From: Sandaracinus amylolyticus
GTDB lineage: Bacteria > Myxococcota_A > Polyangia > Polyangiales > Sandaracinaceae
DNA: 64,000 bases
Assembly (NCBI RefSeq): GCF_000737325.1
Contig: NZ_CP011125.1
Span: 7,936,001-8,000,000 of the forward strand
Direction: 5' to 3'
This document shows, piece after piece, positions 62,069 through 64,000 of the stretch. The notes under the pieces were generated by a model. That model was given only the letters and a program-made list of their open reading frames with translations. It did not search any database and was not told the origin of the DNA. Each line of letters opens with the position of its first letter. Position 1 is the stretch's first letter. Made by a program: the position numbers and the translations under genes.

Positions 62069-63028
62069 ATGGAATGGCTGAACTACCATCATCTTCTCTA
62101 CTTCTGGACCGTCGCCCACGAGGGCGGTCTGCTGCCCGCCGCGCGCAAGCTGCGCGTCACGCACTCGACCGTCGGCGCGCAGGTACACGCGCTCGAGGAG
62201 TCGCTCGGCGAGAAGCTCCTGGTCCGCGAGGGGCGGCGGCTCGTGCCGACCGACGTCGGCCGGCTCGTGCTGCGCTACGCCGACGAGATCTTCGGGCTCG
62301 GGCGCGAGCTCGTCGACACGGTGCGAGGCCGTCCGACCGGACAGGCGCTGCGCCTCGACGTCGGCGTGGTCGACGTCATCCCCAAGCTGGTCGCGCGGCG
62401 GCTCTTGCGCCCGGCGCACGAGCTCGACCAGCCGGTGCGCATCGTCTGCCGCGAGGATCACCTCGAGCGCTTGATCGGGGAGCTCGCGCTGCACTCGCTC
62501 GACGCGATCATCAGCGACTCGCCCCCGCCGCCGAGCGCGAACGTGAAGGTCTTCGGACATCCGCTCGGCGAGTGCGGCGTCACGCTCTTCGCCGCGCCCG
62601 CGCTCGCGAAGAAGCTGGCGCGCGGCTTCCCGCGCTCGCTCGACGGTGCGCCGATGGTCGTGCCCACCGAAGGCACCGTGCTGCGCCGCTCGCTCGACCG
62701 CTGGCTCGCCGCGATCTCGGTGCGCCCGACGATCGTCGCGGAGATCGAGGACTCGGCGCTGCTCAAGGCGTTCGGGCAGGACGGCGCGGGCGTGTTCCCT
62801 GCGCCCTCGGTGGTCCGCGACGAGGTGGTGCGCCAGTACGGCGTGCGCGCGCTGGGCGAAGCGCCCGGCGTGGTCGAGCGCTTCTACGTGATCACCGCAG
62901 AGCGCCGGTTCCAGCATCCCGCGCTGGTCGCGATCACCGCGCGCGCACGCGCCGAGCTCGACGCCTCTCCCAAGACCGCTCGTCGCCGGCCCGGCGCGAG
63001 CGCACGCGACCACACCGGCTCGCGCTGA
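62069..63028 (+). CDS. LysR-type regulator, NhaR-like
   Basis: A 319-residue LysR protein from the ATG at 62069. The N-terminus MEWLNYHHLLYFWTVAHEGG is characteristic of NhaR, followed by the helix-turn-helix VTHSTVGAQVHALEESLG. The effector domain spans residues 90-300 (LDVGVVDVIPKLVARRLL). NhaR of E. coli activates the Na+/H+ antiporter gene nhaA in response to sodium. Here it is divergent from carbonic anhydrase with 113 bases between starts. The shared region contains a T-N11-A candidate LysR box (TAATTTCGTCGTA), too weak to call alone. Confidence 0.88.
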   Translation: MEWLNYHHLLYFWTVAHEGGLLPAARKLRVTHSTVGAQVHALEESLGEKLLVREGRRLVPTDVGRLVLRYADEIFGLGRELVDTVRGRPTGQALRLDVGVVDVIPKLVARRLLRPAHELDQPVRIVCREDHLERLIGELALHSLDAIISDSPPPPSANVKVFGHPLGECGVTLFAAPALAKKLARGFPRSLDGAPMVVPTEGTVLRRSLDRWLAAISVRPTIVAEIEDSALLKAFGQDGAGVFPAPSVVRDEVVRQYGVRALGEAPGVVERFYVITAERRFQHPALVAITARARAELDASPKTARRRPGASARDHTGSR

Positions 63029-63040
63029 GCGCGACCGCGA

Positions 63041-63703
63041 TCAGGCGCGTGCGCGCTTCTTCGCGCTCTTGCCGTCGCGCGCCGCGCGATACGCGTCGGC
63101 GTCGACGCGCTCGCCCTCGGCCCAGCGCTGCAGCGTCGGCACCACGACACCCGCCCAGCGCGCGCTGAGGCGCAGCGCGAGGAACTCGCGATAGAGCGCC
63201 GCGAGCACTTCCTCGATCTCGCGCGTCATCTTCATGCGCTCGTAGAACGGCGTGTCGTCGGCTTCGTCCTCGTCGGCGCCCTTCTTCTTCTTCGGCGTGC
63301 CGCGCGTGCGCCCCGCCATCTCGTCGACGAGATCACCGGTCACCGCCTCGCCCTCCCCGCCGAGCTCGGTCTGCAGCTTCAGCCCGCGCACCGCGAAGCT
63401 CTCGCCGGTGAGCACGAGGCTCGTGTCGTCGTCGCCGCGCGAGATGCGGATCCCCGCGCTCTCGGGGAGCTGACCGCGCAGCAGCGCTTCCTTCGCCTCG
63501 CGCCCGAGGCCCGGCAGCGCCGCGGTGATGCGCGTGCTCTCCGCGTCGGCCGAGAGCACGAGCTTCTTCTCGATCCACAGCCCGAACGAGCCGTGCTCGC
63601 GCGTGCTCAGCGTGCCGTCGAAGAGCTCGCTCTCCATCCACAGCCAGAGCAAGAGCTCGCGGCCCACGAAGCGCCGCTTCTCGATCAGATCCGCGAGCTG
63701 CAC
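63041..63703 (-). CDS. Hypothetical cytoplasmic protein
   Basis: About 220 residues from the GTG at 63703, which is preceded by GGAGGT with a short three-base spacer; a GTG at 63745 would overlap the next gene by four bases. The N-terminus QLADLIEKRRFVGRELLLWLWMESELF is distinctive, and I believe similar proteins occur in other Myxococcota, though I cannot name a family. A Lys-rich stretch (PKKKKGADEDEADD) lies at about residue 140. The C-terminal helices and basic tail (GKSAKKRARA) suggest nucleic-acid binding, a guess. Confidence 0.7.
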   Translation of the reverse strand: MQLADLIEKRRFVGRELLLWLWMESELFDGTLSTREHGSFGLWIEKKLVLSADAESTRITAALPGLGREAKEALLRGQLPESAGIRISRGDDDTSLVLTGESFAVRGLKLQTELGGEGEAVTGDLVDEMAGRTRGTPKKKKGADEDEADDTPFYERMKMTREIEEVLAALYREFLALRLSARWAGVVVPTLQRWAEGERVDADAYRAARDGKSAKKRARA

Positions 63704-63741
63704 ACGACCTCCGGAAGGGCGCGCATCATAGCGGGTTTCGA

Positions 63742-64000
63742 TCACTCGGCCCGGACGAGCAGCGCGACGTCGGTCATGCCGACCGACGTGTAGCCGCCCG
63801 CGACGAGCACGTCGCCCGACGCGAGCACCGTCGCGGTGTGACCGCTGCGTCCGAGCGGGATGGAGCCGACGACCTCGAAGCGCTCGCCCTCCGGATCGAG
63901 CGCGAGCACGTCTTCGATCGACTGCCCGCCCGTCGACGGCGAGAAGAAGAAGCCGCCGATCGCGAGCACCGCCGCGCTCGTCTCGACCAGCGCGATCGAG
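63742..64000 (-). CDS. Kelch-repeat protein, 5' end outside the window
   Basis: Only the last 85 residues are visible; the frame is open to the edge of the window. Two kelch motifs can be seen: AVLAIGGFFFS...DVLALDPEGERFEVVGSIPLGRSGHTATVLASG (described by its ends, AVLAIGG and RSGHTATVL) and DVLVAGGYTS. The Gly-Gly and the R/S-G-H-T-A-T motifs are typical of beta-propeller blades. Such proteins in myxobacteria are usually exported, but the N-terminus is missing. The stop overlaps the GTG at 63745 of the next gene's long form. Confidence 0.75.
   Translation of the reverse strand, partial: SIALVETSAAVLAIGGFFFSPSTGGQSIEDVLALDPEGERFEVVGSIPLGRSGHTATVLASGDVLVAGGYTSVGMTDVALLVRAE

Overview
The window is about 64 kb of very GC-rich bacterial DNA, densely coded on both strands. 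No tRNA, rRNA or CRISPR array was seen, and no transposase or phage gene. Gene content points to a soil myxobacterium (Myxococcota, perhaps Sandaracinus-like). The signs are many short lipoproteins with Asp/Ala/Gly-rich linkers, two Ser/Thr protein kinases, a PEGA/TPR protein, an MJ0042-finger protein with an AgmX/TonB-like tail, a DUF1592/DUF1552 pair, and a decayed gene ending in a MYXO-CTERM-like tail. The organism is inferred; no marker gene is present.

Layout. 1-9.6 kb: a truncated unknown gene, exported proteins, a HAD phosphatase, a LolA carrier, a Rieske oxygenase with an AraC regulator, and a lipoprotein. 9.6-16.1 kb: an AraC regulator converging on a complete RND pump operon (RND, adaptor, TolC). 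16.2-24.2 kb: a transglutaminase-like lipoprotein pair, the DUF1592/DUF1552 export pair, the MJ0042/AgmX-like protein and a coiled-coil membrane protein. 24.2-30.1 kb: an esterase lipoprotein, a fibrinogen-like lipoprotein, and a PEGA/TPR protein overlapping a Ser/Thr kinase. 30.3-35.3 kb: an EamA transporter, a glutathione S-transferase, two unknown proteins and a WYL regulator. Two promoters here share a TGTCA-N6-TGTCA direct repeat. 35.3-44.3 kb: PEP synthase, an SDR, a membrane kinase of unusual motif, and a translationally coupled three-PAS histidine kinase and single-domain response regulator. 44.4-46.6 kb: an orphan SctR (type III secretion) beside an orphan GspC-like protein (type II secretion), a frameshifted gene remnant and a cluster of palindromes. 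46.6-54.4 kb: an SspB-like ClpXP adaptor, an ArsA-type ATPase, and a second RND/adaptor operon divergent from its TolC. 54.8-64 kb: an Rsm22-type methyltransferase, a Bpt aminoacyl-tRNA-protein transferase, a CcmC/CcmD-like operon, an acyl-CoA dehydrogenase, a secreted atypical-kinase-like protein, a carbonic anhydrase-YoaK operon divergent from an NhaR-like regulator, and a kelch protein running off the end.

The most unusual signal is not a gene. It is a dispersed element of about 75 bases with the ends GGAGTGCTCG and GGCGAGCCGAT, found at three places: 2044-2150, 7680-7754 and 32771-32990. Each full copy folds into a long stem that ends in a GC hairpin. The copies differ in sequence, but the differences preserve pairing (compensatory changes). 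One copy has grown into an 86-base tandem array. Beside another lies a miniature derivative that keeps only the basal stem. This looks like a REP-like or structured-RNA family.

Gene starts were moved from the longest ORF to the start supported by a ribosome binding site, signal peptide, overlap or family length; each entry says where this was done.
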